A stretch of 64,000 bases of DNA, taken from positions 2,108,001-2,172,000 of the forward strand of contig NZ_JALN02000001.1 in the NCBI RefSeq assembly GCF_000559085.1, written 5' to 3'. A program made the position numbers and the translations under genes. Within the stretch, counting starts at the first letter, position 1; every line of letters begins with the position of its first letter. The DNA is from Mycolicibacterium aromaticivorans JS19b1 = JCM 16368 (lineage in GTDB: Bacteria; Actinomycetota; Actinomycetes; Mycobacteriales; Mycobacteriaceae). Shown in pieces: positions 41,576-53,041 of the stretch. The notes below the pieces were generated by a model, which saw only the letters and a list, made by a program, of their open reading frames with translations, made no database searches and was not told the origin of the DNA.

Positions 41576-42507
41576 GGCCGCCACCCTTGTCCTGACCAGT
41601 TCGCCAACACCTCGACAACCTCCTCGGGGGCGTGCGCGCGCTGGGCGGTGCGCAGTGAGTTCGCGCAGTAAGACTGGGCCAGTTCGGGATTCACCGCGTC
41701 AAGTGCAGCAAGATGGCCGGCTACCGCAGCCGCGTCGCCGCGGGCGACCGGCCCCGTCAGCGCCGCCTGCCCGCGCTGCAGCGTGTTCTCCAGGGCGGCA
41801 CGCGCCAGCGGGCCCACGATCCGCTCCGCCAGGCCACCAGGCGCGTCACCGACCAGTTCCTGCCCGAGCAGCTCCTGGCCGGATACCGCCGCTCGCAATG
41901 CATCCAGCGCATCGGCCACCACCGTGACGAGGTGATTGCTGGCGTGGGCCAGGGCCGCGTGATACAGCGTGCGCGCATCCTCGCGCACCCCGAACGGCTC
42001 GCCGCCGATCTCGAGGACCAGCGACTGGGCGATGGCATAGCCGATCTCATCGGCCGCGGTGACGCCGAAGCAGCTGTCGGACAGCCGGGCGATGTCCTCA
42101 TCGGCGCCGGTGAACGTCATTGCCGGGTGGATCGCCAGCGGGACGCACCCCAAATCGGCCAGCGGCGCCAGGATCGCAACTCCGTTCGCGCCCGAGGTGT
42201 GCACGACGATGGTTCCGCGGCGCACCGCACCCGTCGCCGCCAGCCCCCGCACCAAGCCGGGCAGCTCTGAATCGGGAACCGTCAACAGCAGCAACTCGGC
42301 CCGGTCGGCGACGTCGGGCACCGGCAGGATCTCGGTGTCGGGCAGCCGCCGTTCGGCGAGCCGGCGCGACGCCACCGAGATCGCGCTGCACGCGACCACC
42401 ACATGTTCGGCCCGCTCCAACGCGACGCCGAGGGCGGTGCCGACACGGCCGGCCGACACGATGCCGACCTTGAGCCGGGCCGGGCGCAAGCCGCTGGGGG
42501 TCCCCAC
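41572..42507 (-). CDS. Rossmann-fold DUF2520 protein (Rv3603c type)
   Basis: About 311 residues: an N-terminal NAD(P)-type Rossmann domain ([19 protein letters not shown]) and a C-terminal DUF2520 helical domain ([35 protein letters not shown]). It resembles NADP-dependent pyrroline-carboxylate-reductase-like folds and is encoded between the folate and pantothenate genes. A role in pantoate formation (ketopantoate reduction) has been considered for such neighbours, but is unproven here. GTG 42507 matches the homologous start; the frame is open to 42579. Confidence 0.78.
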   Translation of the reverse strand: MGTPSGLRPARLKVGIVSAGRVGTALGVALERAEHVVVACSAISVASRRLAERRLPDTEILPVPDVADRAELLLLTVPDSELPGLVRGLAATGAVRRGTIVVHTSGANGVAILAPLADLGCVPLAIHPAMTFTGADEDIARLSDSCFGVTAADEIGYAIAQSLVLEIGGEPFGVREDARTLYHAALAHASNHLVTVVADALDALRAAVSGQELLGQELVGDAPGGLAERIVGPLARAALENTLQRGQAALTGPVARGDAAAVAGHLAALDAVNPELAQSYCANSLRTAQRAHAPEEVVEVLANWSGQGWRP

Positions 42508-42603
42508 GTAGACGACCTCGCTGACGTCAATGAGTTGTTCGTTCCAGTCCTGTGCCAGGTACCGGACGGTCGAGGACAACTCTAACTCGCCCCGATTCGC
42601 GAC

Positions 42604-43923
42604 CTACTCGTCGCGTCGACGCCGCCTGCCGCCCTCCCCGGGCGTGGCATTGGCCTGCAGCCGGGCCAGCAGGTCGGCCACCGACTGGCCGCCGGTCTGC
42701 TCGGCGTCCCGGGCCCTGCGCCGCGGCTCCTCCTCGGTCCCGCGGTGCCGGGCCGGAGGCGGTGGGGTGGTCATGGCGGGCTGGCCGGGGCTGTCGACGG
42801 AATGGCGCGACCGCGGGGCGGCGGGTTCCGGCGACGGCTGCATCGCGGGTTCGGGCCGCGCGTCCGGCTGCGGTTCCGGCCGGGGTTGCTCGATTGGCGC
42901 CGCCTCCTGCGGCGGGGTCCAATGCCGACCCCGGGGCGCGTCAACGGGAGATCCCTGCGCCGCGGCCGACGGCACGACGAAACCGTTGTCGGCGTTGGCA
43001 ACCCAGTTGCTGCCCGGCGAGCCCGGCGGTAGCCAGCGCCCGTCGGGTTCGACCGGTCGCCATTCCGCACCCTCAGTCGACGGGCGCGGCGGCTCGGACT
43101 GCGTAGATTCTGGCGCCAGGGCCGCGGCCGCGGCGGCGACGTCGGGGTCGGGCGGGGGTGGCGCGAACGGTCGCTCCGGCTCGACAGCCCGCCCGGCGTT
43201 CCGCTCGCCGTTGTCCCACGGCCGCCGGTGCGAACCAACCGGCTCGGGTTCGGGTTCGGGCTCGACCCGACGGCGGCGCCGCGGCGACGGCTGCGGCTGC
43301 TCCGGATGCGACGAGACCAGCGGCTCTTCGGGAACGTCGATGATCGGGTTCTCGGCGGTGCGGCTGGCCGTGTCCGGCGGCCGGACCGGGGTGATCCGGC
43401 TGCTCTCGACACGCCCGGGCACCGGCGGCATGGTCGTAGTGTCGCGGGTCCAGTCGGCGGCCCGATCGCCCTCGAGCGCCGGCCGGTCACCCAGGTCGGC
43501 GTCGAATATCATCTCCAGATTTGCCCGCAACGCCGCCAGCTCTGCCCGCAGCGCGGCGACCTCGTCGGCAGCCTGCTCACGCAGCTCGGAGGCGAGCTCC
43601 CGGCGCAGGTGCGATTCGACGCTGAGTTCGTATTCGCGACGGGCCGAGATCTCCCGGTCGAGCTGCAGGTCGTAGACCAGCTTCAGGTCACGCGCCCGGG
43701 CGGCATCGATATCGCTCTGCCTGCGGTACATAACGGAGACGAATGCCCCGATCACCGCGGCCCACAACGACAGGATGACCGCCAGCTTCAGCAGCTCGAC
43801 GCGAGTGGTGAAAACCAACGCGGAACTGGCCGCAATGGCAAGGACCAGCAACACCGTCAAGAGCAGCCAACCCGGCCTGCGGCCGCCGCGCCGATTCTTG
43901 GCGCCGCGGGACAGAACGGTCAT
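42604..43923 (-). CDS. Membrane-anchored proline-rich coiled-coil protein (DUF6779-type)
   Basis: A 439-residue protein with two N-terminal membrane helices (residues ~18-38 and 45-65), then a charged coiled-coil stretch (YELSVESHLRRELASELRE and AALRAELAALRANLEM, about 95-140) and a long Pro/Glu/Arg-rich disordered tail (150-415) ending in a conserved QSVADLLARLQAN helix. It matches the Rv3604c position. The layout suggests a cytoplasmic scaffold attached to the membrane. ATG 43923 is where the basic, membrane-proximal N-terminus begins. Confidence 0.75.
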   Translation of the reverse strand: MTVLSRGAKNRRGGRRPGWLLLTVLLVLAIAASSALVFTTRVELLKLAVILSLWAAVIGAFVSVMYRRQSDIDAARARDLKLVYDLQLDREISARREYELSVESHLRRELASELREQAADEVAALRAELAALRANLEMIFDADLGDRPALEGDRAADWTRDTTTMPPVPGRVESSRITPVRPPDTASRTAENPIIDVPEEPLVSSHPEQPQPSPRRRRRVEPEPEPEPVGSHRRPWDNGERNAGRAVEPERPFAPPPPDPDVAAAAAALAPESTQSEPPRPSTEGAEWRPVEPDGRWLPPGSPGSNWVANADNGFVVPSAAAQGSPVDAPRGRHWTPPQEAAPIEQPRPEPQPDARPEPAMQPSPEPAAPRSRHSVDSPGQPAMTTPPPPARHRGTEEEPRRRARDAEQTGGQSVADLLARLQANATPGEGGRRRRRDE

Positions 43924-43990
43924 GGGCTGACTGTACCCGCGCGACGTCCGTCCGCGTGTCGTCGAGCTGCGGCGATTCGCCGCCTTCGCA

Positions 43991-44464
43991 CTATTCCCGG
44001 GCGGCGTCCGGATCGTCGGTCGGGTCGCCGGGCGAGCGGCAGCAATACTCCAGCCAGAGCGCAGCGGCCACCAGCGCGAGGGCACTGACTACCGCGATGA
44101 CAGCACCGGGGATGAAGGTGCCGGCCACGTGCTCAGTCCGCCTGAGCCATAGGTAGACCAGCACGCCGACCCACCAGCCCAGCATCAGCGCGCCGACCCA
44201 CGCGGAAGCTTTGGCGATCGCGACGCTGCGTGCGACAGCCAGCGGGTGCAGCCGTCCGCCGCCGACACCGATCTGCCCGTCTCGGATTTTCGTCCGCACA
44301 GACACCCCCCAGGCGCCCTCGAGCGCGGCGACCGCCAGTAAGGACAGTCCAGTCCACGCTGTGATCGCAGGAAAGTCGCGGTACAGCACCCGCATCAACA
44401 ACCAAGCCAGGATCGCGACTCCGACCGCGGCGATGGTGAGATCGCGTTTACGTGTCGGCCCCAT
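43991..44464 (-). CDS. DUF3180 membrane protein
   Basis: A 157-residue integral membrane protein with four predicted helices (about 10-25, 35-52, 85-108, 120-140) and the DUF3180 features [14 protein letters not shown] and LHPLAVARSVAIAKASAW. It is a conserved actinobacterial protein always near folK and of unknown role. The ATG at 44464 shares a base with the folK TGA (TGATG). Confidence 0.85.
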   Translation of the reverse strand: MGPTRKRDLTIAAVGVAILAWLLMRVLYRDFPAITAWTGLSLLAVAALEGAWGVSVRTKIRDGQIGVGGGRLHPLAVARSVAIAKASAWVGALMLGWWVGVLVYLWLRRTEHVAGTFIPGAVIAVVSALALVAAALWLEYCCRSPGDPTDDPDAARE

Positions 44465-44985
44465 CAAGCGCCCAGCCGAAGCACGAGAGGGGTCAGGCGC
44501 ACTCCGTCGCGGTCCACCGCATCGAGCTCGGCCAGCAGCCGGTCGACCCGCTGGCTCTCGCCGCCCACGGTGAGCTCGGCGTCGGGGTCAACGGCCAGCC
44601 ATGGCACCATCACGAAGGCTCGCATGTGGGCCAGCGGATGCGGCAGGGTCAGCCCCTCGTCCCGGGAGAAGACCTCGGTATCGCCGTCATGACAGGTGAC
44701 GAGGTCCACGTCGAGGGTGCGCGGTCCCCACTTCTGCTCACGGATGCGGTCGTTGGCGTTCTCCAAAGCCTGTGCGCGCCTCAACCATTCGTGACCGTCG
44801 GCCTCGGGGTCGTCGGCCACCACGACCGCGTTGAGGAACGGGCCCTGCTCGACACCGCCCCAGGCATCGGTTTCGTAGACCGGTGACAGCGCGCGCACGG
44901 TGTCGCCGAGCCCGTCGACGGCGGCCTGCAGCCGCGCCACCCGGTCACCGAGATTGGAGCCGATCGAGAGCACAACGCGGGTCAC
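44464..44985 (-). CDS. folK: 6-hydroxymethyl-dihydropterin pyrophosphokinase
   Basis: A 173-residue HPPK of folate synthesis. The family motifs are [39 protein letters not shown] and [18 protein letters not shown] 44985 overlaps the folB stop as GTGA. It transfers pyrophosphate from ATP to hydroxymethyldihydropterin, producing the FolP substrate. Confidence 0.95.
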   Translation of the reverse strand: MTRVVLSIGSNLGDRVARLQAAVDGLGDTVRALSPVYETDAWGGVEQGPFLNAVVVADDPEADGHEWLRRAQALENANDRIREQKWGPRTLDVDLVTCHDGDTEVFSRDEGLTLPHPLAHMRAFVMVPWLAVDPDAELTVGGESQRVDRLLAELDAVDRDGVRLTPLVLRLGA

Positions 44986-45383
44986 AGCTCACCGTCGAGG
45001 GGAACGATCTGGCCCCGTCCGCTGCGGCGAGACCGCCGTGCGACCACTGCAACGTCGGTGAACGTCAACGGGATCGGCGCGTTCGGCTTGTGCACCACCA
45101 CCTCGACGGCATGCACCCGCCGGTCGTTCATCACGTCTTCGGCGATCTCGCCCGCGACCGTCTCGATCAGATTGCGCGCCGGGCCGCCGACGATGGCGGC
45201 CGCGCGCTGGGCCAGCGTCCCGTAGTCGACGGTGTCGGCGAGGTCGTCGCTGGCGGCGGCGTCGGCCAAGTCGATCCATACGGTGATGTCGACGATGAAG
45301 TCCTGTCCGTCACGGCGCTCGTGATCGAAGACGCCGTGGTTGCCGCGGACCGTCAGGCCGCGCAGCTCGATCCGGTCAGCCAT
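44982..45383 (-). CDS. folB: Dihydroneopterin aldolase
   Basis: A 133-residue homo-oligomeric aldolase of folate synthesis ([16 protein letters not shown] near the N-terminus, DYGTLAQ, and [15 protein letters not shown]). ATG 45383 lies 8 bp inside the end of folP. The frame is open upstream inside folP, but the family begins at [10 protein letters not shown]. Confidence 0.95.
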   Translation of the reverse strand: MADRIELRGLTVRGNHGVFDHERRDGQDFIVDITVWIDLADAAASDDLADTVDYGTLAQRAAAIVGGPARNLIETVAGEIAEDVMNDRRVHAVEVVVHKPNAPIPLTFTDVAVVARRSRRSGRGQIVPLDGEL

Positions 45384-46230
45384 CTGCACCTGCTTGTTCC
45401 CGCCCGCCAGCCCATGCTCCAGCCACTTTGAGCGCGTCCACGCTGGCGCGCACGTCATGCACCCGGACCCCCCAGGCGCCGTGGACCGCGGCCAGCGCCG
45501 AGATCACCGCGGTCGCGGTTTCGCGACCGTCCGGCGGTCGGACGGTGCCGTCGGCGTCGGCCAGCAGCGAGCCGAGGAACCGCTTGCGGGACGCACCGAC
45601 CAGCACCGGGATTCCGGTCGCGACGAACTCCGGCAGCGCGTGCAGCAACGCCCAGTTGTGGTCGGCGGTCTTGGCGAACCCCAGGCCCGGATCGATGATC
45701 AGGTTCTCCTGATCCACGCCCGCCGCGACGGCGGCGTCGACACCGGCGAGCAGATCGTCGCGCACCTCGGTCACCACGTCGCCGTAGTCCGGCACATCGT
45801 GGGGATGCTCGGTCCGCACCGAGCGCCAATGCATCAGCACCCAGGGCACCTTCGCCTCAGCCACCAGCGGCGCCATCACCGGATCGGCCTTGCCGCCGGA
45901 GACGTCGTTGACGACGGTTGCGCCGTTGTCCAGCGCGGCGGCCGCGACAGCCGCGTGCATGGTGTCGATGCTCACCGTGATCCCTTGGGCGGCAAGCTCT
46001 TTGATGACGGGTATGACGCGGGCGGACTCGACGGCGGCGTCGATGCGCACCGCACCGGGGCGGGTGGACTCACCGCCGACGTCGATGATGGACGCACCCT
46101 GGGCGACCAGGGCCAGTGCGTGTTCGACGGCGCGGGCCGGGTCGAGATAGCGTCCGCCGTCGGAGAAGGAGTCGTCGGTGACGTTGACAACTCCCATCAC
46201 CAGGGTGCGCGGTCCGTGTGATTGCGTCAT
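45376..46230 (-). CDS. folP: Dihydropteroate synthase
   Basis: A 284-residue TIM-barrel enzyme, the sulfonamide target. Motifs: [39 protein letters not shown], the pterin-binding DPGLGFAK and SRKRFLG. ATG 46230 overlaps the folE stop (ATGA). It condenses dihydropterin pyrophosphate with p-aminobenzoate. Confidence 0.96.
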   Translation of the reverse strand: MTQSHGPRTLVMGVVNVTDDSFSDGGRYLDPARAVEHALALVAQGASIIDVGGESTRPGAVRIDAAVESARVIPVIKELAAQGITVSIDTMHAAVAAAALDNGATVVNDVSGGKADPVMAPLVAEAKVPWVLMHWRSVRTEHPHDVPDYGDVVTEVRDDLLAGVDAAVAAGVDQENLIIDPGLGFAKTADHNWALLHALPEFVATGIPVLVGASRKRFLGSLLADADGTVRPPDGRETATAVISALAAVHGAWGVRVHDVRASVDALKVAGAWAGGREQAGADG

Positions 46231-46846
46231 TTACGCAAGATGAGATCCAGCGCCTCGGATCGCGATGCATGGTCGGACTTGAACTGTCCGCGGACCGCCG
46301 ATGTCGTCGTACTCGCACCCGGCTTGCGCACCCCGCGCATCGCCATGCACAAATGCTCGGCCTCGATCACGACTATCACCCCGCGCGGCTTGAGCTTGCG
46401 CATCACGGCGTCGGCGATCTGGGTGGTCAGCCGTTCCTGCACCTGGGGGCGCTTGGCATACAGATCGACCACCCGGGCCAGCTTCGACAGTCCGGTCACC
46501 CGGCCGTCCTCGCCGGGGATGTAGCCGACGTGCGCGACACCGTGGAACGCCACCAGGTGGTGCTCGCAGGTGGAGTACATCGGGATGTCCTTGACGAGCA
46601 CGAGTTCGTCGTGTTGTTCGTCGAAGGTGGTGTCCAGCACCGCGTCCGGATCGGTGTACAGCCCGGAGAACATCTCCTGGAAGGCCCGCGCGACCCGCGC
46701 CGGTGTGTCCTGCAGACCGTGCCGGTCGGGGTCCTCGCCGACCGCCAGCAGCAGTTCACGAACAGCGGCCTCGGCCCGGGTCTGATCGAATACAGGGGTC
46801 TCCAACGTGCTCGCGTTGGGCTGCGCCATCGAAGCTCCGTTCGTCA

Positions 46847-46847
<1 letters not shown>
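46227..46847 (-). CDS. folE: GTP cyclohydrolase I
   Basis: A 206-residue enzyme that opens the folate pathway from GTP. Zinc ligands are the Cys and His of [10 protein letters not shown] and the Cys in [14 protein letters not shown] is also present. ATG 46847 overlaps the ftsH stop in ATGA. All four folate genes therefore follow ftsH with overlapping codons. Confidence 0.96.
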
Positions 46848-49171
<2,324 letters not shown>

Positions 49172-49345
49172 CAAGCATCGGCCGTTACGGCCCGGTCCTT
49201 CCGATATGCGCAGCTGGGATAGTTCAGGCTACCGCTAGGACAACGTGGGCAACGCGCATGAGGGTTTCCGTCAGGCTTTGGTAGCTGTTCGCTGTGCGCC
49301 GAACGGACACTTCCGGGCCGCCCGAAGCTGTGCTTGGCTGGCACC

Positions 49346-50245
49346 GTGCTCGCTCCGACCGAACGGTTAGTCGACGTCGCCGAGGTCCGGTTGCGGGTGC
49401 TCGAAGCCGGTGACCCGGGCGCGCCCGTGGTGGTGCTGGCGCACGGCTTCCCCGAGCTGGCGTACTCGTGGCGACACCAGATTCCCGTCCTCGCCGACGC
49501 CGGCTACCACGTACTGGCACCCGACCAGCGCGGCTACGGCGGATCGTCGGCACCCGAGGCGATCGAGGCCTACGACATCCACCGCCTCACCGGCGACCTG
49601 GTGGCCCTGCTGGACTCCGAAATTGGCGGCGGCGCGGCGCAGGCCGTGTTCATCGGCCACGACTGGGGCGCAATGGTGGTGTGGCATACCGCGCTGCTGC
49701 ATCCGGACCGGGTCCGGGCGGTCGCCGGCCTGAGCGTGCCGCCGATCCCGCGGGCGCGGAGCCGGCCCACCGAGCGGTGGCGGGAGAAGTTCGGCGACGA
49801 CTTCTATATGTTGCGGTTCCAGGAACCCGGCAGGGCCGACGCCGAGATGGCCGCCGATGTGGCCGCCACCATGCGCGAGATGTTCGCCGACCTCTCCCCG
49901 TCGGCGCCGCCCGGGTGGATCAGCGACGCCGAGTTCGACCACTACGTCGCCGAGTTCGGCAGGACCGGATTCACCGGTGCGCTGAACTGGTATCGCAACT
50001 ACGACCGCAACTGGGAGTCGACGCCTCAGCTCGCCGGCGCGCACATCACCGTGCCCGCGCTGTTCGTGGGCGGTACCGCAGACCCGATCGCGCCGACGAT
50101 GAATCCGGCCCGCGCCCGTGAGGTGGTGGCCGGGCCGTACACCGAGCGGTGGATCGACGGCGCCGGGCACTGGGTGCAGCAGGAGCGCCCCGAGGACGTG
50201 AATCGGATCCTGTTGGAGTTCCTACGCGAAGTGGAGTCGTCGTGA
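49346..50245 (+). CDS. ephA: EphA-like epoxide hydrolase
   Basis: About 299 residues with an alpha/beta-hydrolase fold: oxyanion HGFP, nucleophile Asp in GHDWGAMVV (near residue 106), the acid in GGTADPIAP and catalytic His in GAGHWVQQERP. Tyr in FDHYVAEF and NWYRNYDR of the cap may activate the epoxide. Compared with M. tuberculosis EphA (322 residues) the cap region before WISDAEFDHY is shorter by about 25 residues. GTG 49346 fits the family start. It overlaps the next gene by 4 bp (GTGA). Confidence 0.85.
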   Translation: MLAPTERLVDVAEVRLRVLEAGDPGAPVVVLAHGFPELAYSWRHQIPVLADAGYHVLAPDQRGYGGSSAPEAIEAYDIHRLTGDLVALLDSEIGGGAAQAVFIGHDWGAMVVWHTALLHPDRVRAVAGLSVPPIPRARSRPTERWREKFGDDFYMLRFQEPGRADAEMAADVAATMREMFADLSPSAPPGWISDAEFDHYVAEFGRTGFTGALNWYRNYDRNWESTPQLAGAHITVPALFVGGTADPIAPTMNPARAREVVAGPYTERWIDGAGHWVQQERPEDVNRILLEFLREVESS

Positions 50246-51423
50246 CGCAAAAGCCGCTGAACTTCGGAGTGTTCATCACGCCGTTTCATCCGGTAGGGCA
50301 ATCCCCAACCGTCGCACTGGAATACGACCTGGAGCGGACGGTCGCCCTGGATCGGCTCGGGTTCGACGAGGCGTGGTTCGGCGAACACCACTCCGGCGGG
50401 TACGAATTGATCGCCTGCCCGGAGGTGTTCATCGCCGCCGCCGCCGAGCGCACCAAGCACATCCGGCTGGGTACCGGCGTGGTGTCGCTGCCCTACCACC
50501 ATCCGCTGATGGTCGCGGACCGCTGGGTGCTGCTCGACCACCTGACCCGGGGCCGGGTGATCTTCGGCACCGGGCCCGGCGCATTGCCGTCGGACGCGTA
50601 CATGATGGGCATCGATCCGGTGGAGCAGCGGCGGATGATGCAGGAGTCGCTCGACGCGATCCTGGCGTTGTTCCGCGCCGGGCCCGACGAGCGGGTCGAC
50701 CGGCACTCAGATTGGTTCACCCTGCGCGACGCGCAGCTGCATATCCGGCCCTACACCTGGCCGTATCCGGAAATCTCCACGGCCGCAATGGTTTCCCCAT
50801 CGGGTCCGCGACTGGCCGGACAGCTGGGCACCTCGCTGCTGTCGTTGTCGATGTCGGTGCCCGGCGGGTACGCGGCGCTGGAGGACGCCTGGGGTGTCGT
50901 GGTCGATCAGGCCGCCAAGGCCGGCCGGCCCGAGCCCGATCGCTCGACGTGGCGGGTGCTCGGGATCATGCACCTGGCCGACACCCGCGAGCAGGCGATC
51001 GAGGACTGCACCTACGGACTGCAGGATTTCGCAAACTATTTCGGCGCCGCCGGGTTCGTACCGCTGTCCAATGACGTGGAGGCCGCAGAGCAGTCCCCAC
51101 AGCAGTTCGTCGCCGACTATGCGGCCGGTGGCAACTGCTGTATCGGCACACCCGATGATGCCGTCGCCTACATCACCGATCTGCTGGACCGCTCGGGCGG
51201 CTTCGGCACGTTCCTGATGCTCGGCCACGACTGGGCCGACCCTCAGGCCACCTACCACTCGTACGAGTTGTTCGCGCGAAAAGTCATGCCGCACTTCAAA
51301 GGACAGCTTCAGGCGCCGCGAGCGTCGCACGACTGGGCGCAGCGCAAACGCAACGACCTGTTCGGCCGCGCCGGTGAGGCGATCATGAAGGCGATCGGCG
51401 AGCACGCCGGCGAGCAGGCTTAG
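50242..51423 (+). CDS. Luciferase-like (LLM-class) flavin monooxygenase
   Basis: A 393-residue TIM-barrel flavin enzyme of the bacterial luciferase family (Rv3618 type). Signatures: FDEAWFGEHHSGG, RLGTGVVSLPYHHP, RVIFGTGPGALPSD and a late GTPDDAVAYI. Substrate unknown. GTG 50242 overlaps the ephA stop, so an epoxide hydrolase and a flavin oxygenase are coupled, suggesting successive steps on one hydrophobic substrate (inference). The stop overlaps the Clp-repeat gene tail to tail by 4 bp. Confidence 0.86.
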   Translation: MTQKPLNFGVFITPFHPVGQSPTVALEYDLERTVALDRLGFDEAWFGEHHSGGYELIACPEVFIAAAAERTKHIRLGTGVVSLPYHHPLMVADRWVLLDHLTRGRVIFGTGPGALPSDAYMMGIDPVEQRRMMQESLDAILALFRAGPDERVDRHSDWFTLRDAQLHIRPYTWPYPEISTAAMVSPSGPRLAGQLGTSLLSLSMSVPGGYAALEDAWGVVVDQAAKAGRPEPDRSTWRVLGIMHLADTREQAIEDCTYGLQDFANYFGAAGFVPLSNDVEAAEQSPQQFVADYAAGGNCCIGTPDDAVAYITDLLDRSGGFGTFLMLGHDWADPQATYHSYELFARKVMPHFKGQLQAPRASHDWAQRKRNDLFGRAGEAIMKAIGEHAGEQA

Positions 51424-51923
51424 CTGAGGTCCGGAGGCGTTGACGCCGCACACAGCTGCTCGACGTAGCTCAGGTGGCCAAGGTCGGCCAGGATGCGGCG
51501 CGCGACCGAGCCCTCGGCGCGGCTGACCGCCAGCCACAGATGGTCGAGGCCGGTCATCGGAGATCGGGTGTCCCGAGCAAGTTCGGCAGCACCGATGAGT
51601 ACCGCCTTGGCATGAGAGCTGAAGGTCAGGTGGATATACCGTGGCGACTCCCGCCGCTGGGCGCCGGTGATCCGCTCGAACTGCCGTTGAATCGTCTCTA
51701 CGATCACGGCGCGTTTGTGCAGTGCCGAGCTGACCGCATTCGAGGTGTCGGCGACCAACCCGATCAGTACGTGTGCGGACCCCACGAGGTCGCTGGCATA
51801 TCCGTAGGCCTCGCTGTACGCGCGATTGACCACGCTGCGACCCTCAGAACTCAGACCGGAGAGGGCAGTTGCAACCCGAGCCGCGACGAGATCCTCGCCC
51901 GGAAATGCATCTCCAGCAACCAT
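51420..51923 (-). CDS. Stand-alone Clp-repeat (Clp N-domain) protein
   Basis: A 167-residue protein made of two Clp N-terminal repeats and no ATPase domain: repeat 1 about residues 25-80 (VVNRAYSEAYGYASDLVGSA, HVLIGLVAD), repeat 2 about 100-155 (SSHAKAVLIGAAELARD, TGLDHLWLAVSRAEGSVARRIL). Such domains in ClpC bind substrates and adaptors. I chose ATG 51923: a TACAAT -10-like hexamer ends 8 nt before it, suggesting a leaderless mRNA. A GTG at 51947 would extend it by 8 residues. Function unknown. Confidence 0.75.
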   Translation of the reverse strand: MVAGDAFPGEDLVAARVATALSGLSSEGRSVVNRAYSEAYGYASDLVGSAHVLIGLVADTSNAVSSALHKRAVIVETIQRQFERITGAQRRESPRYIHLTFSSHAKAVLIGAAELARDTRSPMTGLDHLWLAVSRAEGSVARRILADLGHLSYVEQLCAASTPPDLS

Positions 51924-51929
51924 ACTTAC

Positions 51930-51943
51930 ATATTGTACAATAT
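51930..51943. promoter_or_regulatory. AT-rich palindrome over the Clp-repeat gene promoter
   Basis: ATATTGTACAATAT is a perfect 14-bp palindrome, strikingly AT-rich for this genome. Its right half (minus-strand reading) contains TACAAT, a good -10 hexamer placed 8 nt before the ATG at 51923. A repressor bound here would block the promoter. The TetR gene at 52014-52616 is the nearest candidate regulator. Confidence 0.6.
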
Positions 51944-52013
51944 TCACGTATGGTTCTTCACCCGGCTCGCCCCCGCGGCCGTCAAGCCACGTCGCCGAGC
52001 AGGTCCGGACGCG

Positions 52014-52616
52014 TCATTCTCTGAACTGTCCATACCGGAGCAGCGTGTTCACCGACTCCTCCCAGCGGCTCAGCTGCTCTGGGGTCCACAGCGGTTCTGG
52101 CAGGTGGCGCTCAATATGTCGGCGCAGGATGATCGCGCCGAACACCAGTATCGTCGGGTTCAACGCTGCCCAGACCACATCGAGGTTTTCTCGCGTGGCC
52201 CCGATCTCCGCCAACTGCTGCCAGTGGCTCACGACGATCCCCACCGTCGCGTCAAAGAACGCGACCCCGGAGTCGGTCCCGTCTACCAGCAAACGAGCGA
52301 GATAGTCGACGACGGCTCGGTGGTCCGATAGCAGTGAGCCCACTCTGCTACCCATCTCCAGCACAGCCTCGGTAGGCGAGTCGGGTAACGGCTGTGTCAT
52401 CGCGGCGCCGATGACCGCCATCACATGCGCGTCGACGGCCGCGATCAAGCCGTCCTTCGAGCCGAAATGGTGCTGTACCAACCCGACCGAGACACCCGCG
52501 GAGTCCGCGATCATCTGCAGTGTCGCCTCAGCGGCGCTTTGCTGGGAAAACACCTCCATCGCAGCGTCGAGGATCCGGTCCTGTCTCGACCGGTCTGAGC
52601 GACTCCCCGAGTTCAC
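52014..52616 (-). CDS. TetR-family transcriptional regulator
   Basis: A 200-residue TetR protein with an N-terminal helix-turn-helix (RQDRILDAAMEVFSQQS, then IADSAGVSVGLVQHHFGSKDGL, residues ~10-55) and a variable ligand domain. GTG 52616 has AAAGGGG 6 nt upstream. The next gene downstream on the same strand is the Clp-repeat gene, 90 bp away, with its own palindromic promoter. Ligand and targets unknown. Confidence 0.86.
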   Translation of the reverse strand: MNSGSRSDRSRQDRILDAAMEVFSQQSAAEATLQMIADSAGVSVGLVQHHFGSKDGLIAAVDAHVMAVIGAAMTQPLPDSPTEAVLEMGSRVGSLLSDHRAVVDYLARLLVDGTDSGVAFFDATVGIVVSHWQQLAEIGATRENLDVVWAALNPTILVFGAIILRRHIERHLPEPLWTPEQLSRWEESVNTLLRYGQFRE

Positions 52617-52760
52617 ATGTCCCCTTTCACCTTGCCGACCCGACTCAACCGTCAATAACGACCATAGGTCTGCGCGATTCGGGCCGTGGACACACATCGA
52701 GGGCAGAGCAAGACCGTCGACGACCGGTGGTTACCCGCTCAGCTGCGCAGGCAAGCAGGC

Positions 52761-53005
52761 CTAGACCGCCGTACGCTCGCCCGGCGTGAGCCAACGGGCG
52801 TTCGTGAGATCCGACAGTGCCTGGCGCGCAACGGCTTCCGGCTCGGCAAGTGCGTCCAGCCCCTCGTCGTGCACCGAGAACACCTTCCGCGGCCGCGGCG
52901 GGCGGGTCACCTCGAGGCCTCGCGGGCGGTCCTGGCGATTCGCCAGCCGTCGAGCTCGATCAGCGTGGTGGGGCGGCCGAGTTGAGTCAGCTGCAGCTTG
53001 GCCAT
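52761..53005 (-). pseudogene. Metallo-beta-lactamase-fold gene with internal deletion and frameshift
   Basis: From ATG 53005 the minus strand encodes MAKLQLTQLGRPTTLIE then LDGWRIA, the N-terminal strand pair of MBL-fold hydrolases. After a frame change the other frame continues with RPRKVFSVHDEGLDALAEP and WLTPGERTAV and ends at TAG 52763-52761, like the C-terminal end of the same family. The metal-binding centre is missing and 245 bp is not a multiple of three. This is a collapsed gene of which both ends survive. The remainder of 52617-53041 holds nothing else. Confidence 0.65.
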
Positions 53006-53041
53006 CCCAAAAATCCAGCGCGCCACGCTACGGTGTCTCCT

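Noticed and set aside
49172..49345. Possible small gene or RNA in the ftsH-ephA divergent gap
   Set aside because: No frame with coding bias and no stable inverted repeat seen; treated as ordinary promoter region.
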